Assembly: GCA_002002485.1 (NCBI GenBank)
Contig: MQVI01000008.1
Span: forward strand, 1-64,000
Source: Pasteurellaceae bacterium 15-036681
GTDB taxonomy: Bacteria; Pseudomonadota; Gammaproteobacteria; Enterobacterales; Pasteurellaceae
DNA length: 64,000 nucleotides
Direction of reading: 5' to 3'
The notes below the pieces were generated by a model. It saw only the letters and a program-made list of their open reading frames with translations. It was not told the DNA's origin and did not search any database. This document shows, piece by piece, positions 1 to 7,289 of this stretch (positions within the stretch are counted from its first letter, which is position 1; each line of letters begins with the position of its first letter). Both the position numbers and the translations under genes were made by a program.

Positions 1-1
1 A

Positions 2-97
2 GCTATCGCAACGCGTTATGATAAATTAGCAAGAAATTATGCAACTTCAATTGCATTGGCTTGCTGTATTCATTGGGTTAAATTGATTTTCGGTTAA
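2..97 (+). mobile_element. IS5-like transposase, C-terminal end (cut by window edge)
   Basis: An open frame enters from the left edge and ends at TAA 95-97. Its 31 visible residues include RYDKLARNYATSIALA, which matches the usual C-terminus of IS5-family DDE transposases (family knowledge). Only the tail is visible, so whether the element is intact cannot be judged. A hairpin with a T-run follows at 122-149 and could be its terminator. The element borders a group of accessory small genes, which suggests this edge of the fuc locus has been rearranged. Confidence 0.6.
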
Positions 98-121
98 ATA
101 TCATACTCAAAAGATCAACAC

Positions 122-149
122 GCCCTAGTGAGTGTAGGGCTATTTTTTA
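122..149 (+). terminator. hairpin terminator after the transposase tail
   Basis: GCCCTA (122-127) pairs with TAGGGC (135-140) around a 7-base loop and is followed by TATTTTTTAT. This is a plausible rho-independent terminator for the plus-strand transposase. It also lies just beyond the stop codon of the minus-strand HTH gene. Confidence 0.5.
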
Positions 150-509
150 TTTCGTAATATTTTTAATAAATGTCACAATGCTTTGTTTCTGCTCATCTGA
201 AAGATTATTCCAGTATTGATCATATTCATTAATTTCGTTAGATTCTTTTTCAGATGCACAATCAATAAAAAACCAACTAATAGGTGTTTTAAGATAGTTC
301 GCTATATTAACTAAATGTGCAACATTTATTTTATTTGTTCCCCTTTCATAGCGAGACAACTGTTGTTGTGAAATTCCAACTAATTCAGATAGTTTATCCG
401 CAGAATAATTTTGCTCTCGCCTTTTTATTTGTATCCTTTTTCCTATCATTTTATCTATAGGGTTTGCTACTAATTGCACCATAAACATACGATATCCATT
501 AATACTCAT
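147..509 (-). CDS. XRE-family helix-turn-helix regulator
   Basis: A 120-residue protein with one Cro/cI-type HTH at about residues 35-58 (SADKLSELVGISQQQLSRYE), preceded by a basic stretch (GKRIQIKRRE). The HTH with GISQQQLSRYERGTNKI resembles the MrpJ type of XRE regulators. A C-terminal helical tail of about 40 residues is unassigned. No clear ribosome binding site lies before the first ATG; an internal ATG at residue 8, 10 or 21 could be the true start. It is divergent from the small membrane-protein gene at 607, which it may regulate (inference). Confidence 0.75.
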   Translation of the reverse strand: MSINGYRMFMVQLVANPIDKMIGKRIQIKRREQNYSADKLSELVGISQQQLSRYERGTNKINVAHLVNIANYLKTPISWFFIDCASEKESNEINEYDQYWNNLSDEQKQSIVTFIKNITK

Positions 510-606
510 CTATGGATATTTTTTGTTATTTTTACGCTTGAATAAACTGTCTTTGACGTGTAATATTGAGTTGTTTTTACTCATCAATAGATTTGAAGAG
601 GTTTGT

Positions 607-891
607 ATGGAATTTTTAATAGGGGCCGTTGTTATCTTTTTTGTATGCTTAATAATGCGTAATAGAGCAAGGAAAGGAAGAATATTAAGAGCAAGAGCTT
701 ATACATATTTAGCTGTTTTTTATTCAACAAATGATAGGCTTCTTGCTCAAAGAGAGGCTGATAAGATAGATGATCAATATGCTTTAGCTAACTATAGTCT
801 TTTCTTACGTCAAACAGATTATATTTATGGTAGTGATCGTAAGTTAATGGAAGCTGCATACATGAATGGCTTTATTGATAATGTATATTAA
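607..891 (+). CDS. small membrane-anchored protein, unknown function
   Basis: A 94-residue product. The start at 607 is chosen because GAAGAGG lies just upstream; the longer frame from 523 has no such site. The first 17 residues (MEFLIGAVVIFFVCLIM) form one membrane segment, followed by a basic RNRARKGR stop-transfer stretch, and the remaining 70 residues are soluble and helix-rich with several Tyr and Arg residues. I do not recognise the family. It is followed closely by the secreted-protein gene at 917, and the two are probably co-transcribed. Confidence 0.6.
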   Translation: MEFLIGAVVIFFVCLIMRNRARKGRILRARAYTYLAVFYSTNDRLLAQREADKIDDQYALANYSLFLRQTDYIYGSDRKLMEAAYMNGFIDNVY

Positions 892-916
892 TTTATTGTT
901 TATAAAGGATATTTTT

Positions 917-1285
917 ATGAAAAAGCAGAAGTTAATAATTTTGTTTTCTTTATCTCTTTTATCATTCTCAGCTTTTACACAACAGTATTATGTAGCTCCT
1001 CCAACAAGCAGTACTCGTGGATATGTACCTGTAATCAGTGATGAATTAATGAAGCAATGTGTTGAATATAATCAAGCTAAATGGATTTCTGAAGAGCTAG
1101 ATCGCACAATTGTGAATAGATATTCAAGCTATGAAGTTGAACAATATAATAATAAAATTGCGCAAGTAAATAGTTATTCTGATTGGTTCAATCGTAATTG
1201 TGCTGGTAAACAATCCTATTCAGCTTGTAAAGCAGCTCAAGAGTTAAATGCTAAACAAGGCTTAGAAACACAAAGTTGTCGTTAA
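917..1285 (+). CDS. small secreted cysteine-containing protein, unknown function
   Basis: A 122-residue product starting at ATG 917 after AAAGGA; the track frame from 866 overlaps the previous gene and lacks a binding site. Residues 1 to about 19 are a signal peptide (MKKQKLIILFSLSLLSFSAF), so export to the periplasm is expected. The mature part has four cysteines (in KQCVEY, NRNCAG, YSACKA and the terminal SCR), compatible with two disulfides. No known family is recognised. It lies 25 bases after the preceding membrane-protein gene. Confidence 0.6.
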   Translation: MKKQKLIILFSLSLLSFSAFTQQYYVAPPTSSTRGYVPVISDELMKQCVEYNQAKWISEELDRTIVNRYSSYEVEQYNNKIAQVNSYSDWFNRNCAGKQSYSACKAAQELNAKQGLETQSCR

Positions 1286-1445
1286 TTATCTTTGAGTAAA
1301 ATTTAGTAACAGCACAAGATTGTATTCGTTCCTGAACTTGTTGAAGAAAACTAAATATAAGTCTTGTGTTTAAACAGAATACTAAATACATAATTTATTG
1401 ATACTAATACTCTAGCTATTAAGTCACATTTAATAACTGAATCGT

Positions 1446-1619
1446 ATGAATCTATTTGAAAATCAACTCAAAGTTCTCAAAAGCGAACAATCAAATATAG
1501 TTAAAACTGCTGAAAGACAAGTTCCAAAGCTGACTCAAGAAGATAGAGATCTTTTTTCTGCAATCTATGCAAGCTCTGTGAATTTAACGGAAGATTATTT
1601 CTATCGAAAATTATTATGA
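1446..1619 (+). CDS. short ORF or gene remnant, 57 residues
   Basis: ATG 1446 opens a 58-codon frame ending at TGA 1617-1619. The product is hydrophilic (KLTQEDRDLFSAIYASS is its central part) with no signal peptide or membrane segment. There is no strong ribosome binding site. It ends abruptly, just before an AT-rich region, and may be the N-terminal piece of a longer gene lost by rearrangement. No family is recognised and expression is uncertain. Confidence 0.35.
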   Translation: MNLFENQLKVLKSEQSNIVKTAERQVPKLTQEDRDLFSAIYASSVNLTEDYFYRKLL

Positions 1620-1688
1620 CTTCCCTATGCTCAATTTACTTTTTTTTTTGCAAAAATATCTAGAAATCTAACCGCTTGTAATCACCTA

Positions 1689-1712
1689 TTTTTGTGATCT
1701 CTATCGAAAAAA
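1689..1712. promoter_or_regulatory. CRP-like imperfect palindrome upstream of rhuM
   Basis: TGTGA (1693-1697), a 6-base spacer and TCGAA (1704-1708), flanked by T and A runs. The left half is a perfect CRP half-site; the right half departs from TCACA. Near-identical copies sit upstream of brnT (27941-27964) and mqsR (48581-48601). Here it ends about 72 bp before the rhuM start. Confidence 0.4.
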
Positions 1713-1783
1713 ATAATTTTTCTCTTTGCCTTTCTGAATAAGCCCTTTAAGATCTTTATATTCTTGATTAAAAGGACGATAAA

Positions 1784-2776
1784 ATGAGCGATCTAATTAT
1801 TTACAATACCGATGATGGCAAAACGAAAGTTCGATTATTAGCTGTAGATAACGACGTTTGGCTTACTCAAAATCAACTTTCGGACCTCTTTGACACCTCT
1901 GTTCCAAATATAACCATTCATATTAAAAATATATTAGAAGACAAAGAGTTAGATGAAATTTCAGTTATTAAGGATTACTTAATAACTGCCCAAGATGGCA
2001 AGCAATATGAGGTTAAGCACTATTCACTTGCTATGATTTTGGCTATAGGGTTTCGGGTAAGAAGCAAACGAGGGGTTCAATTTAGACGTTGGGCAAATAC
2101 TCATCTACAGAGTTATCTTCAGAAAGGTTTTTTAATTGATAGTGACCGTTTAAAAAATCCACAAGGCGTAACGGACTATTTCGATGAAATGCTCGAGCAA
2201 ATTCGCGATATTCGAGCAAGTGAAATGCGTTTTTATCAAAAAGTGAGAGAATTATTTAAATTATCAAGTGATTATGATTCAACGGATAAAGCGACTCAGA
2301 TGTTCTTTGCTGAAGCTCAGAATAAATTGATTTATGCTGTTACAAATCAAACTGCAGCAGAGCTAATTTGTAATAGAGCAAATGCAGAGTCAGTAAATAT
2401 GGGATTAACTTCTTGGAAAGGTGAAAGCGTTCGTAAAGGCGATATTATTGTGGCTAAGAATTATCTTAATGCTGATGAAATTGATTCTTTAAATCGTCTC
2501 ACTGTTATCTTTCTTGAAAGTGCTGAATTACGCGCTAAAAATCGTCAAGATTTAACCATGAATTTTTGGAAGCATCGTATTGATAGCATTATTGAAGATA
2601 ATGGTTTTTCTGTTTTATCTGGTAAAGGGAGTCGTAGTCATAAACAGATGGAGCTATTTACCCATCAACAATATGCTATTTTTGAGCAAAAACGTAAATT
2701 TCAGCTAGAAAAACAAGCTGATGAAGAAGATCTAATCATTCTTGAAGAGCTACATCAAAAGCTCAAAAGAAAATAA
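1784..2776 (+). CDS. RhuM family protein
   Basis: A 330-residue protein starting after AAAGGACG at a normal distance. The N-terminal 130 residues match the RhuM family: WLTQNQLSDLFDTS (residues 26-39), an HTH-like segment, then KHYSLAMILAIGFRVRSKRG and FRRWANTHLQSY. The rest is helical and charged. RhuM was first named from a Salmonella pathogenicity island and is common in mobile and defence regions; its biochemical role is not established. It lies alone between accessory genes and the fuc operon, in the position where fucI stands in H. influenzae. Confidence 0.85.
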   Translation: MSDLIIYNTDDGKTKVRLLAVDNDVWLTQNQLSDLFDTSVPNITIHIKNILEDKELDEISVIKDYLITAQDGKQYEVKHYSLAMILAIGFRVRSKRGVQFRRWANTHLQSYLQKGFLIDSDRLKNPQGVTDYFDEMLEQIRDIRASEMRFYQKVRELFKLSSDYDSTDKATQMFFAEAQNKLIYAVTNQTAAELICNRANAESVNMGLTSWKGESVRKGDIIVAKNYLNADEIDSLNRLTVIFLESAELRAKNRQDLTMNFWKHRIDSIIEDNGFSVLSGKGSRSHKQMELFTHQQYAIFEQKRKFQLEKQADEEDLIILEELHQKLKRK

Positions 2777-2781
2777 ATATC

Positions 2782-2819
2782 ACGCCCGATTTCCCCTTTT
2801 CCTTGTCAAAATCGGGCGT
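2782..2819 (+). terminator. rho-independent terminator of rhuM
   Basis: ACGCCCGATTT (2782-2792) pairs with AAATCGGGCGT (2809-2819), followed by TTGATTTTG. It begins 6 bases after the rhuM stop codon. Confidence 0.7.
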
Positions 2820-2867
2820 TGATTTTGCAATTAATTATCTAAAAATAACCGCTTTTATCCTCATTTT

Positions 2868-2883
2868 TGTGAGCTATTTCACA
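2868..2883. promoter_or_regulatory. CRP binding site upstream of fucK
   Basis: TGTGAgctattTCACA is a perfect match to the TGTGA-N6-TCACA consensus, about 97 bp before the fucK start. It implies cAMP-CRP activation of the fuc operon and shows that the operon has its own promoter downstream of the RhuM gene. Confidence 0.8.
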
Positions 2884-2979
2884 AAAAACATTTTCCTACC
2901 GTAAATTTTATTTTCATTCTCCAAAATCATCGCAAAATATCTCCAGCAAAAGTTATCAGACATTTCAAAAGGAGATCTT

Positions 2980-4413
2980 ATGGCTATTGCATTTATTTTT
3001 GATTGCGGTGCGACAAATCTACGCACAGTCGCGATGGACGACAAAGGCAAGCTGTTGGCGGTTCATCATATTTCAAACAATACTCAACCTGGGGCGGAAT
3101 CGCCTGATTACCATATTTGGGATATTGAAGAAATTTGGTCGAAGTTGATGACTTGCGCCAAAGAAACTCTTGCCCAACTTACCGAACAACAACGCAATGA
3201 TATTGCTGGTATTTCAGTAACAACCTTTGGGGTAGATGGTGCACTTTTTGATGATCAGGGACAACAAATCTATCCGATTATCTCGTGGAAATGTCCGCGC
3301 ACTTTACCTGTGATGGCGGATTTAGCCAACCATATTGACGTTGAAAAACTCTATCAGCGCAATGGTATCGGTCAGTATAGTTTCAACACCCTATTCAAAC
3401 TACTTTGGTTGAAACAAAACAAACCTGAAATCTTTGCTAAAGCGAAATCTTTCCTGTTTATCTCATCAATTTTGACTTATCGCTTAACGGGTGTGCAAAG
3501 CACTGACCGTACAATGGCAGGGACGTCAATGATGACCAACATCAGCACAGATGGTTGGGATAAAGAAGTACTAGATATGCTTGGTATGAACGAAAGCCAG
3601 TTCCCTGAAATGAAAAGCGCTGGGGAAGTCGTTGGTGGTTTAAAAGCAGATTTAGCGAACCAACTTGGTTTAAGAGCAGATATTCCTGTGCTTTCAGCCG
3701 GCCACGATACCCAGTTTGCGATTTTTGGATCGGGAGCTGCTTACAACCAACCTGTATTAAGTTCAGGTACTTGGGAAATCTTAATGGCGCGTACTCAACA
3801 AGCTCAACCAGAATGGCAGTATGTTGATCAAGGCTTAACGATTGAATTTGATAGCCAAGCAGGCTGTTTTAATCCTGGGGTGCAATGGGTAAGTTCAGGC
3901 ATTATGGAATGGTTCGGCAAACGCTTCTTTAGTGATGTTGTTGGCACACAAGATTACTATCCAACGATGATTAGCGAAGGCTCAGCCGTTCCGCCACTCT
4001 GTAATGGTGTGAAATTAGTCGGCAAATTTGATGGAACAAGTAACGAACAGGGTTCAATTACTGGGCTTTCAATGCACACTGCGCGTGGCGAAATCTATAG
4101 AGCAGGCTTGGAATATATGGCATTCCGCTTAAAAGCAGGGCTTGATGTATTACAGAAAGTTGGTCAATTCAATGCAGAAAGTATTATCTGCGTGGGCGGT
4201 GGTTCGAAAAATATGTTGTGGAACCAAATCCGTGCCGATGTGTTAAATCGACCTATTGATGTGGTGGATATGGCAGAAACCACGGTGTTAGGCGCAGCAA
4301 TGTTTACTCTAACTGGCGCAGGCGTTTTTGAAAGCGTTGAACAAGCACAACAAGCAATGAAACCACAGTTCAAACGAGTTGTTCCATCGGAAAATTCGCA
4401 GGTTTATCAATAA
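2980..4413 (+). CDS. fucK: L-fuculokinase
   Basis: Phosphorylates L-fuculose to L-fuculose 1-phosphate in the cytoplasm using ATP. At 477 residues it matches the usual FucK length. It is an FGGY-family kinase: the phosphate-binding DCGATNLR sits at residues 9-16, TTFGVDGALFDDQG and ISWKCPRT follow as in E. coli FucK, then AGHDTQFAIFGSGA, LSSGTWEIL and the C-terminal VGGGSKNMLWNQI adenine-binding loop. The start follows AAAAGGAGATCTT. It is the first gene of fucK-fucU-fucA-fucP under a CRP site. The isomerase gene fucI, normally the upstream neighbour, is not in this window. Confidence 0.93.
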   Translation: MAIAFIFDCGATNLRTVAMDDKGKLLAVHHISNNTQPGAESPDYHIWDIEEIWSKLMTCAKETLAQLTEQQRNDIAGISVTTFGVDGALFDDQGQQIYPIISWKCPRTLPVMADLANHIDVEKLYQRNGIGQYSFNTLFKLLWLKQNKPEIFAKAKSFLFISSILTYRLTGVQSTDRTMAGTSMMTNISTDGWDKEVLDMLGMNESQFPEMKSAGEVVGGLKADLANQLGLRADIPVLSAGHDTQFAIFGSGAAYNQPVLSSGTWEILMARTQQAQPEWQYVDQGLTIEFDSQAGCFNPGVQWVSSGIMEWFGKRFFSDVVGTQDYYPTMISEGSAVPPLCNGVKLVGKFDGTSNEQGSITGLSMHTARGEIYRAGLEYMAFRLKAGLDVLQKVGQFNAESIICVGGGSKNMLWNQIRADVLNRPIDVVDMAETTVLGAAMFTLTGAGVFESVEQAQQAMKPQFKRVVPSENSQVYQ

Positions 4414-4421
4414 ATTGATAC

Positions 4422-4493
4422 GGGCGTACGCAGTACGCCCCTACGAATGAGCTTTATTCGTAGAATGAATGTAGGGGCGTATTGCATACGCCC
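4422..4493. repeat. REPIN-like inverted pair of REP hairpins between fucK and fucU
   Basis: Left arm: hairpin GGGCGTACGCAGTACGCCC (4422-4440) followed by CTAC. Right arm: GTAG (4471-4474) followed by hairpin GGGCGTATTGCATACGCCC (4475-4493). Between them CTACGAAT pairs with ATTCGTAG. Two REP-type hairpins with GTAG heads facing each other is the layout called a REPIN, which is mobilised by RAYT transposases (known biology). No RAYT gene is in the window. Confidence 0.7.
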
Positions 4494-4514
4494 GCAAAAT
4501 TAAAAGGAGCCAAT

Positions 4515-4955
4515 ATGTTAAAAGGTATTCATCCAGCGCTTTCGCCAGAGTTATTGAAAGTGCTAGCAGAAATGGGACACGGCGATGAGATTGTATTATC
4601 AGATGCGCATTTCCCTGCTCACCAACTTCATCACAATGTGATTCGTGCTGATGGCTTACAAATCGCGACTTTGTTAGAAGCAATCACACCACTGTTTGAA
4701 TACGATCAATATGTGGAATGTCCGTTGGCAATGATGTCTGCAGTGCCGGGCGATACGCTCGATCCAACAGTAGAAGAACGTTATTTAGCTGCGATCACTA
4801 AAGTAAATGGTTCAGCATCAAAAGTAGAACGTGTAGAACGCTTTGCATTCTATGACCGTGCAGAAATGGCTTATGCGGTTGTAGTTACTGGTGAATTAGC
4901 TAAATACGGCAATATTATTCTAAAAAAAGGGGTTACCCCTGTTTATAATCCTTAG
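4515..4955 (+). CDS. fucU: L-fucose mutarotase
   Basis: Interconverts alpha and beta L-fucose (RbsD/FucU family). The start at 4515 follows AAAAGGAGC and gives 146 residues, close to the usual 140; the longer frame from 4482 runs through the repeat. [17 protein letters not shown] (residues 20-36) carries the family's His22 and the conserved Asp-Ala-His, and ERFAFYDRA near residue 117 contains the conserved tyrosine. It lies between fucK and fucA in one operon. A REPIN-like repeat separates it from fucK and may affect mRNA processing (inference). Confidence 0.93.
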   Translation: MLKGIHPALSPELLKVLAEMGHGDEIVLSDAHFPAHQLHHNVIRADGLQIATLLEAITPLFEYDQYVECPLAMMSAVPGDTLDPTVEERYLAAITKVNGSASKVERVERFAFYDRAEMAYAVVVTGELAKYGNIILKKGVTPVYNP

Positions 4956-4964
4956 GAGGATAAA

Positions 4965-5621
4965 ATGAATCTAAGAAAAGAACTTTCTCGTAAAATTATT
5001 GATACCTGCCTAGAAATGACTCGTTTAGGGTTAAATCAAGGGACTGCAGGGAATGTGAGTGTACGTTATGAAGATGGTATGCTTATTACCCCAACAGGTA
5101 CACCTTATGAATTAATGACTGAAGATTCTATCGTATATGTTGATAAAAATGGCAAATACGAAGAAGGCAAACTTCCGTCAAGTGAATGGCAATTCCATCT
5201 TGCGGTGTATGAAGCTCGCCCAGAATTAAGCGCAGTAGTACATAACCACGCACTAAACTGTGCGGCAGTATCAATTCTAGGTAAACCAATTCCAGCTATC
5301 CACTATATGATCGGTGTAACGGGCACGGATCACGTTCCTTGCGTACCTTATGCGACTTTCGGTACTCATCAATTAGCTGATTATGTACGTGAAGGTATTA
5401 AAGGTAGTAACGCGATTTTACTTGCTCACCACGGCTTAATTACAGCAGGTGAAAATTTAGATAAAGCGTTATGGACAGCGCACGAAGTTGAAGTACTTGC
5501 AAGTTGGTACTTAAAACTTTTAGCAACAGGAAAAGAGATTCCTGTGTTACCAAAAGAAGAAATGGATGTTGTATTAGAAAAATTCAAATCTTACGGTTTA
5601 CGTATCGAAGAAAAAGAATAA
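4965..5621 (+). CDS. fucA: L-fuculose-phosphate aldolase
   Basis: A class II, zinc-dependent aldolase that splits L-fuculose 1-phosphate into dihydroxyacetone phosphate and L-lactaldehyde. It has 218 residues against about 215 in E. coli. The AraD/FucA fold is shown by TAGNVSVR (phosphate site), PSSEWQFH with the catalytic glutamate, the zinc histidines in VVHNHALNC and LAHHGLI. The start follows TAGGAGGATAAA, 9 bases after the fucU stop. The lactaldehyde product is the substrate of FucO encoded 6 kb downstream. Confidence 0.93.
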   Translation: MNLRKELSRKIIDTCLEMTRLGLNQGTAGNVSVRYEDGMLITPTGTPYELMTEDSIVYVDKNGKYEEGKLPSSEWQFHLAVYEARPELSAVVHNHALNCAAVSILGKPIPAIHYMIGVTGTDHVPCVPYATFGTHQLADYVREGIKGSNAILLAHHGLITAGENLDKALWTAHEVEVLASWYLKLLATGKEIPVLPKEEMDVVLEKFKSYGLRIEEKE

Positions 5622-5651
5622 AAGATGAATATATCATCGAACTAGCAGTAC

Positions 5652-5684
5652 AATGCTCCATTTCAGGACTAGATCTGGAGCATT
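5652..5684. terminator. hairpin between fucA and fucP
   Basis: AATGCTCCA (5652-5660) pairs with TGGAGCATT (5676-5684) around a 15-base loop. No T-run follows, so it is more likely an attenuating or mRNA-stabilising structure than a full terminator. Confidence 0.35.
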
Positions 5685-5717
5685 GATTTGGATAGTTGTA
5701 TTAAAGAGGATTTTACC

Positions 5718-7007
5718 ATGTCAACTAAAGTCTTAGAAAAGACCTTCGTCTTACCTTTCATTTTAATAACTTCATTATTTGCCCTATGGGGATTCGCTAA
5801 CGATATAACCAACCCGATGGTTGCGGTATTCCAAACGGTAATGGAAATTCCAGCTTCCGAGGCCGCCTTAGTCCAGTTCGCCTTTTATGGCGGATACGGC
5901 ACAATGGCAATTCCTGCCGCACTATTTGCAAGCCGATATAGCTATAAAGCCGGCGTTTTACTAGGATTAGGATTATATGCTGTGGGTGCTTTTATGTTTT
6001 ATCCTGCGGCGCTTTATGAAGAATTTACCTTTTTCCTACTTTCTCTCTATATCTTAACTTTCGGTCTTGCCTTCCTAGAAACCACTGCTAACCCTTATAT
6101 TCTCTCAATGGGGGATCCTAGAACTGCCACTCGTCGTTTAAATCTAGCTCAATCATTCAATCCATTAGGGTCTATCACAGGGATGTTTGTCGCTTCTCAA
6201 ATTGTATTGACTAGTCTTGAATCAGAAAAACGCGATGCAGCCGGTAATGTGATATTTAATACCTTATCAGCAGCCGAAAAAGCAGTAATCAAAACCAATG
6301 ATTTGGAGATTATTCGTAACCCTTACTTAATCTTAGGTTGTATTGTTGTTGCAATGTTCTTACTTATTGCGTTATACAAAATGCCTGCAACTCATATTGA
6401 CTCACATAGCCGTATTTCTACCAAAGAAGCATTTAACCGCCTGAAATCAAATGCACGCTATCGTGAAGGGGTAATTGCTCAAGTATTCTATGTGGGTGTG
6501 CAGATTATGTGCTGGACCTTCATTATTCAGTATGCAGAGCGTTTAGGCTTATCTAAAGCGGAAGCGCAAAACTACAATATTATTGCAATGGCGATTTTTA
6601 TTACTAGCCGCTTTGTGAGTACATCAATAATGAAATATTTAAAAGCGGAGTTAATGTTATTCCTATTTGCTGTTGGCGGATTCTTAAGTATTTTAGGTGT
6701 AATCTTTATCGATGGTATCTTAGGTTTATATTGCTTAGTATTAACTTCAGGTTTTATGTCTCTAATGTTCCCAACCATTTATGGTATCGCCCTTGATGGT
6801 CAGCGTGAAGAATCAACATTGGGCGCAGCTGGATTAGTAATGGCAATTGTGGGAGGAGCAGTAATGCCGCCTTTACAAGGTGTGATTATTGACCAAGGTA
6901 CTATTTTAGGTATGCCTGCGGTAAATATTTCATTTATGCTACCACTCTTCTGTTTTGTAGTGATTGCTATCTATGGTTATCGTTGCTGGAAAGTATTAGC
7001 TAAATAA
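5718..7007 (+). CDS. fucP: L-fucose/proton symporter
   Basis: An MFS transporter of the FucP family importing L-fucose with protons across the inner membrane. The start at 5718 follows AAAGAGGA and gives 429 residues (E. coli 438). About twelve hydrophobic segments are visible. Family marks include LWGFANDITNPM in helix 1, QFAFYGGYGTMAIPA in helix 2, FGLAFLETTANPYIL and RLNLAQSFNPLGS, as in E. coli FucP. It is the last gene of the fuc operon and is followed by an inverted-repeat terminator. The window also encodes an ABC sugar transporter right after, so this strain may have two uptake routes. Confidence 0.92.
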   Translation: MSTKVLEKTFVLPFILITSLFALWGFANDITNPMVAVFQTVMEIPASEAALVQFAFYGGYGTMAIPAALFASRYSYKAGVLLGLGLYAVGAFMFYPAALYEEFTFFLLSLYILTFGLAFLETTANPYILSMGDPRTATRRLNLAQSFNPLGSITGMFVASQIVLTSLESEKRDAAGNVIFNTLSAAEKAVIKTNDLEIIRNPYLILGCIVVAMFLLIALYKMPATHIDSHSRISTKEAFNRLKSNARYREGVIAQVFYVGVQIMCWTFIIQYAERLGLSKAEAQNYNIIAMAIFITSRFVSTSIMKYLKAELMLFLFAVGGFLSILGVIFIDGILGLYCLVLTSGFMSLMFPTIYGIALDGQREESTLGAAGLVMAIVGGAVMPPLQGVIIDQGTILGMPAVNISFMLPLFCFVVIAIYGYRCWKVLAK

Positions 7008-7025
7008 AATCAATTTTGTTTAAAC

Positions 7026-7072
7026 AACCGGTTACATTAGTAAAATTTTTTGCAAATGTAACCGGTTTTTTT
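7026..7072 (+). terminator. terminator of the fuc operon, inverted uptake-like pair
   Basis: AACCGGTTACATT (7026-7038) pairs with AATGTAACCGGTT (7055-7067), and a T-run follows. The loop contains TTTTTTGCAAA, the AT part of Pasteurellaceae uptake signals. The CCGGT core is a variant of the GCGGT core. Confidence 0.75.
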
Positions 7073-7169
7073 ATTGCCCGAATTAATGCCCGAATTTCGT
7101 AATCATCAGAAAAATCGGGCAAGCAAACGGTTACTGAAATAGGAAAAAAGTGCAAAAATAGCGCTTTTT

Positions 7170-7185
7170 TGTGAAGGGCATCACA
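7170..7185. promoter_or_regulatory. CRP binding site upstream of the sugar ABC operon
   Basis: TGTGAagggcaTCACA matches the consensus in both half-sites and lies about 105 bp before the ATPase start at 7290. It indicates catabolite control of the ABC transporter operon. Confidence 0.75.
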
Positions 7186-7289
7186 AAATGAAAGACTCAA
7201 AAGTAAATAATCTTTGTGAAAAGTCAGTTTTATTTGACCATAGCACTGTTTCTTATTTGAACTGATTTTTTAAATCTCTAGGAGGCAGT

